A stretch of DNA of 64,000 bases from Devosia lacusdianchii. GTDB taxonomy: Bacteria; Pseudomonadota; Alphaproteobacteria; Rhizobiales; Devosiaceae. Position numbers and translations under genes: made by a program. Positions within the stretch are counted from its first letter, which is position 1. The number at the start of each line of letters is the position of its first letter. The notes under the pieces were generated by a model that saw nothing but the letters and a program-made list of their open reading frames with translations, was not told the DNA's origin and searched no databases. Positions 17,568 through 26,533 of the stretch are shown one piece after another. Location of the stretch: NCBI RefSeq assembly GCF_022429625.1, contig NZ_CP092483.1, forward strand, positions 1,798,001 through 1,862,000. Direction: 5' to 3'.

Positions 17568-17981
17568 TCACCCGGCCGCTTTCAGGCTGACAACCTGGCC
17601 ATCGAAACTGCAGGCCGCGCCGTGGAAATTCACGCAGCCGGAGCTTTCCTCGAGATTGAGAAAGCCCTCTTCGTCGAAGGTCATGTTGACTTCGCAGAAC
17701 TGCTCGCCGTCGGAGCCCTCGACGTGATTTTCGTTCGCGACCTGTAGCGTGCCGCCATCGAGCGTGAACGCCATTTCGCCAGCGATCGAGCCGCTACAGC
17801 TCCGTGGCGCAGCCGGAGGGCTGGGACATTGCCGGCACCTATGTCGGCTCCGGGGAAGGCGAGATTACTGCCACCTTCGAGCGCCAGGACGGCGATATGT
17901 TCGACGTCACGCTGGAGACCATTTCCGGCAGCTCCCCGTCATGATGGCGACGGCAAGGATGGGCAAGACGAAACGTTTCAT
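17568..17981 (-). pseudogene. Secreted-protein copy 3, broken by an internal 136-bp inversion
   Basis: The reverse strand begins with a signal peptide (ATG at 17981, MKRFVLPILAVAIMTG) but hits a stop after 24 codons. The C-terminal half is intact on the reverse strand from about 17797 to 17568. The missing middle is present on the forward strand from 17802 to 17929 (VAQPEGWDIAGTYVGSG and onward). The block is bounded by AGCT at 17798-17801 and AGCT at 17930-17933. Inverting 17798-17933 in silico gives one continuous 137-codon frame, in register at both junctions, that matches copy 2 along its length. As it stands no full product can be made. Confidence 0.9.
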
Positions 17982-18029
17982 GGCTAGACTCTGGACTGAT
18001 TGACCAATGGGCTTCGGCTCAATGCTTCG

Positions 18030-18092
18030 TGAGCAATCATGGCCAAAATCGGCCCGCGCCGACCAGTTGTCCTGCACAAGATGAACCGGTAC
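18030..18092. repeat. Duplicated upstream segment, copy B (tgt 5' region)
   Basis: This is the counterpart of 17477-17538. It shares GAGCAATCATGGCC, AATCGGCCC, GTTGTCC and GATGAACCGGTACAACGCCGGCC-like blocks. It lies just upstream of the tgt start, so it probably carries the tgt leader or promoter. Confidence 0.68.
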
Positions 18093-18102
18093 AACGCCGG
18101 CC

Positions 18103-19242
18103 ATGAACTCCACGACCAAGCAAGTCACCTTTACCCTTTCCGCCACCAATGGCATGGCGCGACGCGGTCGTATCGACACGCCACGCGGTGACATCCAGAC
18201 GCCCGCCTTCATGCCCGTCGGCACGGCCGGCACCGTCAAGGCCATGTATCCCGAACAGGTGCGCGAGACCGGTGCCGATATCCTCTTGGGCAATACCTAT
18301 CACCTGATGCTGCGCCCCGGCGCCGAGCGCGTGGCCTCGCAGGGCGGGCTGCATGATTTCATGGATTGGCAGCGACCCATCCTGACCGATAGCGGCGGCT
18401 TTCAGGTCATGTCGCTGGCCCAGTTGCGCAAGCTCACCGAAAAGGGGGTTACTTTCAAATCGCATATCGACGGCTCCAGCTATGAGCTGACCCCCGAACG
18501 CTCCATCGAGATCCAGACGCTGCTCGACAGCGACATCATCATGCAGCTCGACGAATGCCTGAAGCTGCCCGCCGAATACAAGGAAATGGAGCGCGCCATG
18601 GAGCTGTCGCTCCGCTGGGCCGACCGTTCCAAGACCGCATTCAACAATCAGGCCAACCGGGCGCTGTTTGGCATCGTGCAGGGCGGCGACAACCCCGAAC
18701 TACGCGCCCGCTCGGCCCAGGGTCTCAAGTCCATCGGCTTTGACGGCTACGCGGTCGGTGGTCTCGCTGTCGGCGAGCCGCAAGACGTCATGTTCAAAGT
18801 GATCGAGGAGATCACGCCAGAACTCCCGACCGATCGTCCGCGCTATCTCATGGGTGTCGGCAAGCCTGACGACATTCTCGGCGCTGTGGGCCGCGGCATC
18901 GACATGTTCGACTGCGTGCACCCGACCCGCGCCGGTCGCCATGGTCACGTCTACACCCGCTTCGGCGTCATCAATCTGAAGAACGCCCGGCATAGGGATG
19001 ACCACCGGCCGATCGACGAGGCTTCCCCCAATCCCAACTGCCGCCGCTGGAGCCGCGCCTATCTGCACCACCTCGTTAAGACTGAGGAGATTTTGGGCGC
19101 GATGATCCTTTCCCAGATCAACCTGGCCTATTATCAAGAGCTGGTGCAGGGCTGCCGCGGGGCAATCGAAGGCGGCCGGTTCAACGATTTTGCGGCAGAG
19201 ACGCGCGCGGCATGGGCCGCCGGCGACCTGCCGGTCCTCTGA
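18103..19242 (+). CDS. tgt: tRNA-guanine(34) transglycosylase
   Basis: Tgt, 379 residues, exchanges guanine 34 for preQ1 in the first step of tRNA queuosine insertion. Present are [11 protein letters not shown] (Asp96), the substrate-pocket GIVQGG and GGLAVGE, and [12 protein letters not shown] (265-276) with the catalytic aspartate. The zinc site is degenerate. At the exact spacing of the usual C-x-C-x2-C-x25-H, the residues are Ser308, Asn310, Cys313 and Ile339, so only one of four ligands remains. The rest of the C-terminal helix ([10 protein letters not shown]) is normal. The gene is followed closely by pgi. Confidence 0.96.
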   Translation: MNSTTKQVTFTLSATNGMARRGRIDTPRGDIQTPAFMPVGTAGTVKAMYPEQVRETGADILLGNTYHLMLRPGAERVASQGGLHDFMDWQRPILTDSGGFQVMSLAQLRKLTEKGVTFKSHIDGSSYELTPERSIEIQTLLDSDIIMQLDECLKLPAEYKEMERAMELSLRWADRSKTAFNNQANRALFGIVQGGDNPELRARSAQGLKSIGFDGYAVGGLAVGEPQDVMFKVIEEITPELPTDRPRYLMGVGKPDDILGAVGRGIDMFDCVHPTRAGRHGHVYTRFGVINLKNARHRDDHRPIDEASPNPNCRRWSRAYLHHLVKTEEILGAMILSQINLAYYQELVQGCRGAIEGGRFNDFAAETRAAWAAGDLPVL

Positions 19243-19263
19243 TCAGAAACAAGGGTTCTCGAT

Positions 19264-20901
19264 ATGGCTAAGGCTGGACGCAAGGCGAGTTTCACGAGCC
19301 TCGACAAGCATCGCAAGCGCCTCGAAGAGCAGCCGATGCGCGTGCAGTTCGCCGTCGATCCGAACCGCTTCAAGCGCTATTCGGCTACTGGCGCGGGCAT
19401 CCTGCTCGACTATTCCAAGAACCGCATCGATGGCGACGCGCTCGCGGCCCTGTTCGATCTGGCCCGCGCGGCCGGCGTCGAAGAACGCCGCGACCAGATG
19501 TGCGAAGGCGAGCATATCAATATCACCGAAGACCGCGCCGTGATGCACATGGCCTTGCGATATCAAGGGGATAAGCCGGTGCCGGTCGACGGTAAGGACG
19601 TCATGCCAGACATCCGCGCCGTGCTGGATGCCATCGAGGCCTATACCAATGGTGTCCGGTCAGGCGAAATCCGCGGCCATGGCGGCGAGCAGTTCACGGA
19701 CATCGTCAATATCGGCATTGGCGGCTCCGACCTCGGCCCGGCCATGGTCACCCTGGCGCTGGAGCCCTATACCCGCGCCGACCTTCGGGCTCACTACGTC
19801 TCCAATGTCGACGGCGCCCACATCCACGATACCCTCAAGCGCCTTGATCCCAAGAAGACGCTGTTCATCGTCGCATCCAAGACCTTCACCACCGACGAGA
19901 CGATGACCAATGCCAACTCGGCCCGCAAATGGCTGGCTGACGCGCTGGGTGAGGAGGCCGTGCCGAACCATTTCGCCGCCGTCTCGACCAATATTCCGGC
20001 CTGCGCCAAGTTCGGCATCCGCGAAGACCGCATCTTCGGCTTCTGGGACTGGGTCGGCGGGCGTTACTCGGTCTGGTCGGCCATCGGCCTGCCCATCGCG
20101 CTGGCTATCGGCTATGACAATTTCGCCAAGTTCCTCAAGGGCGCCGATGCCATGGACCGCCACTTCCTCAGCGCCCCGCTGGAGGAAAACCTTCCGGTGA
20201 TCATGGCCGTGCTTGGCGTCTGGTACCGCAACGTCTGGGGTTTCTCGACCCATGCCGTGCTGCCCTACGACCAGCGCCTCAGCCGCTTCGCCGCCTATCT
20301 GCAGCAGCAGGATATGGAGTCGAACGGCAAGTCGGTCACGCTATCAGGCAAGCCCGTCGGCTGGTCTACCGGCCCAATCGTTTGGGGCGAGCCAGGCACC
20401 AATGGCCAGCACGCCTTCTATCAATTGATCCACCAGGGCACCGACGTCATCCCAGCGGACTTCCTCATCGCCGCCAAGCCGCATGAGAACCTGCCACCAC
20501 ACCACGACAAGCTGGTCGCCAACGTGCTGGCACAGTCCGAAGCGCTGATGCTGGGCAAGACGGAGGAAGAAGTCGTCGCCGAACTCAAGGCCCAGAACCT
20601 TGACAAGGCCAAGATCAAGGAACTGACCCCGCACAAGGTGTTCCCCGGCAACCGTCCCTCCAACACCCTGTTCTACGAGCAGCTCACCCCCGAGACCCTC
20701 GGCTCGCTGGTCGCGCTCTACGAGCACAAGGTATTCACCCAGGGCGTGATCTGGAACGTCAATTCCTACGACCAGTGGGGCGTCGAACTCGGCAAGCAGC
20801 TCGCCAAGGCACTGCTGCCCAAGGTCGAGGGCAAGCAGAGCGGGGAAGGGCATGACAGCTCTACCCAGGGCTTGCTGGCATACTATCTGGCGAACAAGTG
20901 A
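19264..20901 (+). CDS. pgi: Glucose-6-phosphate isomerase
   Basis: Pgi, 545 residues, interconverts glucose-6-phosphate and fructose-6-phosphate. Present are the sugar-phosphate loop [23 protein letters not shown], the PROSITE-type segment [40 protein letters not shown] and the C-terminal [12 protein letters not shown] with the catalytic lysine. The length matches the bacterial long form. Fructose-6-phosphate made here feeds the glmS-glmU genes encoded further along the same strand. Confidence 0.97.
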   Translation: MAKAGRKASFTSLDKHRKRLEEQPMRVQFAVDPNRFKRYSATGAGILLDYSKNRIDGDALAALFDLARAAGVEERRDQMCEGEHINITEDRAVMHMALRYQGDKPVPVDGKDVMPDIRAVLDAIEAYTNGVRSGEIRGHGGEQFTDIVNIGIGGSDLGPAMVTLALEPYTRADLRAHYVSNVDGAHIHDTLKRLDPKKTLFIVASKTFTTDETMTNANSARKWLADALGEEAVPNHFAAVSTNIPACAKFGIREDRIFGFWDWVGGRYSVWSAIGLPIALAIGYDNFAKFLKGADAMDRHFLSAPLEENLPVIMAVLGVWYRNVWGFSTHAVLPYDQRLSRFAAYLQQQDMESNGKSVTLSGKPVGWSTGPIVWGEPGTNGQHAFYQLIHQGTDVIPADFLIAAKPHENLPPHHDKLVANVLAQSEALMLGKTEEEVVAELKAQNLDKAKIKELTPHKVFPGNRPSNTLFYEQLTPETLGSLVALYEHKVFTQGVIWNVNSYDQWGVELGKQLAKALLPKVEGKQSGEGHDSSTQGLLAYYLANK

Positions 20902-21653
20902 CCATCACCACCGAAGAACAGCTCGAAAAGCTCAAGGCCATTGGCCGCATCTGCGCCATTACCCGCGACGCCATGGCCTCGGCCATGCGTCCGGGCATGA
21001 CAACGCAAGAACTTGACGAGATAGGTGCCAGCATGCTGGCAGCAAACGGCGCGCTTTCTGCCCCGGTGCTGACCTATGACTTCCCCGGCGCGACCTGCAT
21101 TTCGGTCAACGAAGAGATCGCCCACGGCATTCCGGGTGACCGCGTTCTCGCCGAAGGCGACCTGGTCAATATCGACGTTTCCGCGGTCAAGGACGGGGTC
21201 TACGCCGATTGTGGCTCGTCCTTCATCCTGGGCAAGGGCGACCAGCGTCTGGTCAATCTCTGCCGCGATGGCAAGAAGGCCATGTGGGCCGGCATCGGCG
21301 CAGTCAAGGCCGGCGCACCGCTGGCCGATATCGGCGAAGCCATTGGAAAATTTGCGAAAAAGGGCGGCTATACGCTGATCCGCAACCTCGCCAGCCACGG
21401 CGTCGGCGACAGCCTGCATGACGAGCCGGCCGAGATTTCAACCTGGCCCGACAAGTCCGAACGCCGCCGCATGACCAACGGACTAGTGTTCACTATCGAA
21501 CCCTTCCTGTCGCTCGGCGGCCGGATGGCCGACCAGAAGACGCCCGATGACGAATGGACCCTGATCAGCCGCCCCGCAGCGCCTTGTGTTCAGTATGAAC
21601 ATACGGTCGTGGCCACACCGCGTGGCGCTGTTGTGGTGACGCTGGCGGCCTAA
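20898..21653 (+). CDS. map: Methionine aminopeptidase, type I
   Basis: The 251-residue protein has the full two-metal site of type I MetAP: Asp93, Asp104, His167, Glu201 and Glu234, plus the assisting His76 in AHGIPG. It removes the initiator methionine from nascent proteins. The start is a GTG overlapping the pgi stop (GTGA), so translation is coupled. There is no N-terminal zinc finger extension. Genomes of this group often have more than one map gene; whether this is the essential copy cannot be told. Confidence 0.93.
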   Translation: MTITTEEQLEKLKAIGRICAITRDAMASAMRPGMTTQELDEIGASMLAANGALSAPVLTYDFPGATCISVNEEIAHGIPGDRVLAEGDLVNIDVSAVKDGVYADCGSSFILGKGDQRLVNLCRDGKKAMWAGIGAVKAGAPLADIGEAIGKFAKKGGYTLIRNLASHGVGDSLHDEPAEISTWPDKSERRRMTNGLVFTIEPFLSLGGRMADQKTPDDEWTLISRPAAPCVQYEHTVVATPRGAVVVTLAA

Positions 21654-21685
21654 AGGGTTGACTGATTTCGCAGAGATACCGCGTC

Positions 21686-22213
21686 TTACAGCCAGACCAG
21701 CAGCATTGGGCCGATCAGAACCAGCGCTATTGCCGCCACGAACCGGAGGTTGCCCAGTCGGCGCAGGCTGGGGACGCTGAGGAGCGTCGACAGCACCAGA
21801 AATGCCGCCAGCGCAATGAAGGCCGGGGTCAGCGGCGAAAGGACGAATGCCGTCTTTTCTGTGAGCTGCAGGTAGATCATATGCCCGCCGACGAAGCCCA
21901 GCAGGGCCGTGATGACCACAGCGACGGCCTTGGCCGTTATCAGCAGCGCCATATCGACAGTGTTACTGGCAATGATCAGTGCGAGGCCCGTGGCCGTGAC
22001 CAGCACCGCGGCCAAGGTGGAAAACAGCCTTCCATCGGCCAGGAGCGGTACCATTTCAGGCGGGGCGGTCAGGGGCAGCGACCCGACCATGGGCAGGTCA
22101 GCGCCGTATTGGGCTAGCAGGTAGATGACGTAGAGCATGGTCAACGTGCCGATCGCGAACACGATGGCCGTGGCCGCGAGCACCTTGAGGAGATCGATGG
22201 TATCCTGTGACAC
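21686..22213 (-). CDS. Integral membrane protein, unrecognised
   Basis: The 175-residue product has five or so hydrophobic helices and no motif I can name. The open frame extends upstream through tRNA-Lys, which cannot be coding. The GTG at 22213 with GGGG ten bases earlier is the most sensible start. It lies 29 bases downstream of tRNA-Lys on the same strand and no terminator separates them, so the two may be co-transcribed. Confidence 0.62.
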   Translation of the reverse strand: MSQDTIDLLKVLAATAIVFAIGTLTMLYVIYLLAQYGADLPMVGSLPLTAPPEMVPLLADGRLFSTLAAVLVTATGLALIIASNTVDMALLITAKAVAVVITALLGFVGGHMIYLQLTEKTAFVLSPLTPAFIALAAFLVLSTLLSVPSLRRLGNLRFVAAIALVLIGPMLLVWL

Positions 22214-22242
22214 CGCGGGAACCCCGATCAGAATGGGAGGAG

Positions 22243-22317
22243 TGGTATGCCGGGAGGGGGTCGAACCCTCGACCATTCGATTAAAAGTCGAATGCTCTAC
22301 CACTGAGCTACCGGCAC
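22243..22317 (-). tRNA. tRNA-Lys (anticodon TTT)
   Basis: Reverse-strand cloverleaf: acceptor GTGCCGG/CCGGCAT, D-arm GCTCAGTGGTAGAGC, anticodon arm TTCGA-CTTTTAA-TCGAA with anticodon TTT, T-arm GAGGGTTCGAACCCTC, and an encoded CCA end. The acceptor begins with a G-T wobble pair. Confidence 0.96.
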
Positions 22318-22393
22318 GCACTTGCTGACGCTGGTGGCGTCGCGGCGGAACATAGCCACGTAGCCCCCGCTGTCAACCGCAATTGCGCCGCTC

Positions 22394-23191
22394 TCAATAG
22401 CTGAGTGGCGTTCCGGTAAAGGGCATGGGCATGCACGAAATCGATACGCGCTCGAGGCGGGCACACAGCGAAGTGGCCTCGGTAAGCTGTGTAATCGGAC
22501 CCACGACGATGCGCTTGTCATCGCTATTGGCCTCGTCGACCAGCAGCGGCGCCAGCCCGAACAGCAGCGGACCGAGCTTGATTGAGAGGTCTTTCCAGGT
22601 CTCGGGAGCTTGCTCGAATGCGATCGACGGGCCCAATGCGATGCCAAACGCAGCTTCGTTGGGCACGGCCAAGGCTGCGGTTTGCTCGACAAGGGCAGGC
22701 AGCGGCTGCGCCGGTTGCGCTTCGGCCATGGGGCTCTGGCGAACCATGACCGAACCGCCATCGGCGTCGTAAATCAGCGCCTCGCCTTCGCCAATCGAAG
22801 CGGTGAAGGCCGAGCGATCGATCTCGGCACCGCTGGGTAGGGCCTCCAGCAGCTTCGGCAGGCTGACTTCGAGCGCGCCGACGCGCTGGGTTATCTCATT
22901 GCCCTGCCGCTCTTCGAGCGCGAACCGGGTGGCCAGCAGACCATTCTCGCGCTTGAGCTGCAGGGTCTCCTCGCGCAGGTCGGCGACTTGCAGGCGCAAT
23001 TGCTCGAGCGAGGCGCCTTCGATGCGTGTTTTATGGAGGCCACCAAGTATGCTTGATGGAATGGCAGCCGAGATATTGGCACCCAGGACAGCAATGCCGC
23101 CAAAAACCAGGGCCACTATGCCCCAAACGGCGACATCCGATTGCCGGAATTGTTCCGATGCCTTAGCCAATGCAGCAATCCCTATGCGCAA
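22394..23191 (-). CDS. Membrane-anchored coiled-coil protein, unrecognised
   Basis: The 265-residue protein starts with a short cytoplasmic segment, one transmembrane helix (about 20-42), and a coiled coil (about 58-100, rich in Leu/Glu/Arg heptads). A periplasmic region follows with a C-terminal part that loosely resembles a peptidoglycan-binding SPOR module (ARLERVSISCMPMPF). I cannot confirm that resemblance by eye. The only upstream start is TTG at 23191, with a weak ribosome site. It is divergent from glmU and may act in the cell envelope. Confidence 0.6.
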   Translation of the reverse strand: MRIGIAALAKASEQFRQSDVAVWGIVALVFGGIAVLGANISAAIPSSILGGLHKTRIEGASLEQLRLQVADLREETLQLKRENGLLATRFALEERQGNEITQRVGALEVSLPKLLEALPSGAEIDRSAFTASIGEGEALIYDADGGSVMVRQSPMAEAQPAQPLPALVEQTAALAVPNEAAFGIALGPSIAFEQAPETWKDLSIKLGPLLFGLAPLLVDEANSDDKRIVVGPITQLTEATSLCARLERVSISCMPMPFTGTPLSY

Positions 23192-23311
23192 TCGAATCAG
23201 GCTTTGCGCTCGACAGTAACCATGCCGTTGTGATTAGCGGTTCGCCAACTCTTGCCTGCCATAAATCTGTGAAAATGCACGCCAATAACGGGCGTGTACC
23301 GGAGAAGCCCC

Positions 23312-24664
23312 ATGACTGAACTGTTGTCGATCATTCTTGCCGCGGGCGAGGGTACGCGCATGCGGTCGGCGACGCCCAAGGTTCTGCATCCGGTTGGCGG
23401 ACTGCCGATGGTCGGCCACGTCGTGCGCACCGCCCTCAAATCCGGTTCCACCAGCATCAGCGTCGTCGTCGGCCCCAATCATGAGGCCGTGCAGGCCGAA
23501 GTCGCCCGCCATGGTGCTGACACCCGCATTTTCAGCCAACTCGAACGCCTCGGCACAGGTCACGCGGTGCGCCAGGCCCGCGAAGCCTTTGACGGTACCG
23601 CCGGCAATGTCGTGGTGCTCTATGCGGACAATCCCCTGGTATCGAGCGGCACTGTCGACGCCATCACCGCCCGGCTCGACGACGGCGCCGACATTGTCGT
23701 CGTCGGCTATCGTCCTGCCGACCCCACCAATCTAGGGCGCCTGCTGACCCAGGATGGACGGCTGCTGGCCATTCGCGAACATCGCGATGCCACCGAGGAA
23801 GAGCGCAAGATCGGGTTGGCCAATTCCGGCATTATGGGCTTCCGCGCCGAGGCGCTGCGCAGCATCATCGACCGGATCGGCAACAAGAACGCCAAGGGCG
23901 AGTATTACCTGACCGACGCGGTCGAGCTGGCCAATAGTGACGGCCGCCGTGTCGAATACATCGAAGCCGACGCGGACGAAGTCATGGGCGTCGACGATCG
24001 GACTCGGTTGGCAGCGGCCGAAGCGCAGTTCCAGGCCTTGAGGCGCGAGGATTTCATGAAGGCCGGTGTAACGCTCAAGGATCCGTCGAGCGTCTGGTTC
24101 TCCTACGACACCGAGATCGGCCGCGATGTGACGATCTTCCCAAATGTCGTGTTCGGCGCTGGGGTCAAAATCGCCGACAACGTCGAAATCCGCGCTTTCT
24201 GCGACATTGAAGACGCCACGATCGGGGAGGGCTCGTCGATCGGCCCCTTTGCGCGCATTCGAGGCGGGGCGGAACTGGAGCGGGACGTCCATCTTGGCAA
24301 TTTCGTCGAGGTCAAGAAGTCGAGGATCGGCGCCGGCACAAAGGCCGGACATCTGAGCTATCTTGGCGATGCCGAGATCGGCAGTAAGACCAATATCGGC
24401 GCGGGCACTATCACCTGTAATTACGATGGCGTGAACAAGGACAAGACCGTCATCGGCGACAATGTCTTCATCGGCTCGAACGCCTCCCTGGTGGCGCCGG
24501 TGGCCATTGGCGATGGCGCCTATACGGCTTCAGGTAGCGTGATCACCGAGGACGTGCCGGCGGATGCAGTGGCCTTCGGCCGGGCCCGTCAGGAAAACAA
24601 ACCGGGCTACGCGCCCAAATTGCGCGAGAAGGCCCTCGCCAAAAAAGCAGCCAAGGGGAAGTAG
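23312..24664 (+). CDS. glmU: Bifunctional UDP-GlcNAc pyrophosphorylase / GlcN-1-P acetyltransferase
   Basis: GlmU, 450 residues, makes UDP-N-acetylglucosamine for peptidoglycan and LPS. The N-terminal uridylyltransferase shows LAAGEGTRMRS and the LGTGHAV segment. The C-terminal left-handed beta helix (about 255-440) carries hexapeptide repeats and the acetyltransferase histidine/lysine region near GHLSYLGDAEIG and NYDGVNKDKT. GGAGAA precedes the ATG. The glmS gene follows after a single base, so the two form an operon for consecutive parts of the same pathway. Confidence 0.97.
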   Translation: MTELLSIILAAGEGTRMRSATPKVLHPVGGLPMVGHVVRTALKSGSTSISVVVGPNHEAVQAEVARHGADTRIFSQLERLGTGHAVRQAREAFDGTAGNVVVLYADNPLVSSGTVDAITARLDDGADIVVVGYRPADPTNLGRLLTQDGRLLAIREHRDATEEERKIGLANSGIMGFRAEALRSIIDRIGNKNAKGEYYLTDAVELANSDGRRVEYIEADADEVMGVDDRTRLAAAEAQFQALRREDFMKAGVTLKDPSSVWFSYDTEIGRDVTIFPNVVFGAGVKIADNVEIRAFCDIEDATIGEGSSIGPFARIRGGAELERDVHLGNFVEVKKSRIGAGTKAGHLSYLGDAEIGSKTNIGAGTITCNYDGVNKDKTVIGDNVFIGSNASLVAPVAIGDGAYTASGSVITEDVPADAVAFGRARQENKPGYAPKLREKALAKKAAKGK

Positions 24665-24665
24665 C

Positions 24666-26492
24666 ATGTGCGGCATTGTCGGGATTGTTGGCAGTGAACC
24701 GGTCGCGACCCGGCTGGTCGACGCGCTGAAGCGCCTGGAGTATCGGGGCTATGACAGCGCCGGCGTGGCGACGCTCGAGGGTGGAGACATCAGCCGCCGT
24801 CGGGCCGAGGGCAAGCTCGGCAACCTGGCGCAGAAGCTGGCCTTCGAGCCGCTGGATGGCCGCATCGGCATCGGCCACACGCGCTGGGCAACCCACGGCG
24901 CCCCCACCGAGCAGAACGCGCATCCCCATGCCACCGACCGCGTTGCCGTCGTGCATAACGGTATCATCGAGAACTATCGCGAGATGCTGGCCGACCTCGC
25001 CAAGGACGGCTACCTGCCCAAGACGCAGACGGATACCGAATCCGTCGCGCTGTGGGTCAGTCGCGAATTGGCCACCGGCGCCGATCCGGAACTGGCCGTC
25101 GCGCGCACCCTCAAGAAGCTCAAGGGCGCCTTTGCCCTGGCCTTCCTGTTCAGGGGTGAAGAAGGCTTGCTGATCGCCGCGCGTCATGGTGCGCCGCTCG
25201 CCATCGGCTATGGCACGACCGAGATGTATCTGGGCTCGGACGCCATGGCGCTGGCTCCGTTCACCTCGCGCCTGACCTATCTCGAGGACGGCGATTGGGC
25301 GGTGATCACGCCGGCCGGCGTCACCATCCGCGATGGTCAGGACGCGATCGTGCATCGCGAACAGCAGCTTTCGCAGGCATCGGCTCTGATGGTGGACAAG
25401 GGCAACCATCGCCACTTCATGGCCAAGGAGATCTACGAGCAACCTGAAACCATCTCGCATACTTTGAGCCACTATGTGGACATGGGTGCCGAGAAGGTGG
25501 CGCTGCGCGAGACCTTGCCCTTCGACTTCGCCGACCTGAGCCGGCTGACTATCAGCGCCTGCGGCACGGCCTATCTCGCCGGCGCGGTGGCAAAATACTG
25601 GTTCGAGCGCTATGCGCGCCTTCCTGTTGATATCGATGTGGCATCCGAGTTCCGTTATCGCGAACCGCCGTTGGAGAAGGGTGGTCTTTCGCTCTTTATC
25701 TCGCAGTCGGGTGAGACCGCCGACACGCTGGCGGCCTTGCGCTATTGCGCGGGGCAGGGGCAGCATGTCGCTTCGCTGGTCAATACACTGGAATCGACCA
25801 TTGCCCGGGAATCGAGCGTCGTGTTTCCGATCCTCTGCGGACCAGAAATCGGCGTGGCCTCGACCAAGGCGTTGACGGCACAATTGACGGCGTTGGCCAG
25901 CCTCGCCATCGCGGCGGGCCGCGCGCGCGGTGTGCTGAGCGTCGAGCAGGAAAGCGAATTCGTGCGGTCGCTGATAGGTCTGCCGACTGCCGTTTCCGAG
26001 GCATTGGCGACTGAACGGCAGATCATGGATATCGCCAAACGCCTGTCCAAGGCCAAGGACGTGCTCTATCTCGGCCGTGGTCCGATGTTCCCGATCGCCA
26101 TGGAAGGCGCATTGAAGCTGAAGGAAATCAGCTATATCCACGCAGAAGGTTATGCGGCAGGTGAGCTGAAGCATGGCCCGATCGCGCTGGTCGACGAAGA
26201 CATGCCTGTCATCGTCGTGGCGCCTTCGGACGAGCTGGTCGACAAGACTCTGTCCAACATGCAGGAAGTGGCGGCACGCGGCGGCAAGATCATCCTCATC
26301 ACCGATGCCGAGGGCGCCGAGACGGTTGGCCACGGCGTTGCCGATATCATTGTCATCCCGCATGTCTCGAGCTTTGTCGCACCGATTTTGGCGACGATAC
26401 CTGTGCAGTTGCTGGCCTATCATACGGCGGTATTCATGGGCACCGACGTGGATCAGCCTCGCAATTTGGCGAAGTCGGTGACGGTCGAGTAG
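24666..26492 (+). CDS. glmS: Glutamine:fructose-6-phosphate aminotransferase
   Basis: GlmS, 608 residues, makes glucosamine-6-phosphate from fructose-6-phosphate and glutamine. The start was set at MCGIVGIVG so that Cys2 becomes the N-terminal nucleophile of the class II glutaminase domain (residues 1 to about 240). Two SIS sugar-phosphate domains follow, with ISACGTAYLAG and ISQSGETADTL. The C-terminus ends ...PRNLAKSVTVE as in the family. It begins one base after glmU stops. No glmS ribozyme is visible, as expected outside Gram-positives. Confidence 0.97.
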   Translation: MCGIVGIVGSEPVATRLVDALKRLEYRGYDSAGVATLEGGDISRRRAEGKLGNLAQKLAFEPLDGRIGIGHTRWATHGAPTEQNAHPHATDRVAVVHNGIIENYREMLADLAKDGYLPKTQTDTESVALWVSRELATGADPELAVARTLKKLKGAFALAFLFRGEEGLLIAARHGAPLAIGYGTTEMYLGSDAMALAPFTSRLTYLEDGDWAVITPAGVTIRDGQDAIVHREQQLSQASALMVDKGNHRHFMAKEIYEQPETISHTLSHYVDMGAEKVALRETLPFDFADLSRLTISACGTAYLAGAVAKYWFERYARLPVDIDVASEFRYREPPLEKGGLSLFISQSGETADTLAALRYCAGQGQHVASLVNTLESTIARESSVVFPILCGPEIGVASTKALTAQLTALASLAIAAGRARGVLSVEQESEFVRSLIGLPTAVSEALATERQIMDIAKRLSKAKDVLYLGRGPMFPIAMEGALKLKEISYIHAEGYAAGELKHGPIALVDEDMPVIVVAPSDELVDKTLSNMQEVAARGGKIILITDAEGAETVGHGVADIIVIPHVSSFVAPILATIPVQLLAYHTAVFMGTDVDQPRNLAKSVTVE

Positions 26493-26533
26493 AGGAAGCG
26501 CCGGTAATGTCGCGGGAGTGTGCTAGCTATCGG

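Noticed and set aside
17798..17933. Site-specific phase-variation switch
   Set aside because: The bounding repeat is only AGCT, no invertase gene is nearby, and the flanks show no longer inverted homology. A one-off inversion is the simpler reading, so it is reported as a pseudogene.
22214..22321. N-terminal extension of the membrane-protein frame at 21686
   Set aside because: It runs straight through tRNA-Lys and its sequence is tRNA-derived.
24600..24665. glmS ribozyme or leader element
   Set aside because: Only one base separates glmU and glmS, leaving no room for a leader.
24543..26423. 626-codon reverse open frame
   Set aside because: Antisense to glmS; His/Arg/Gln-rich shadow composition.
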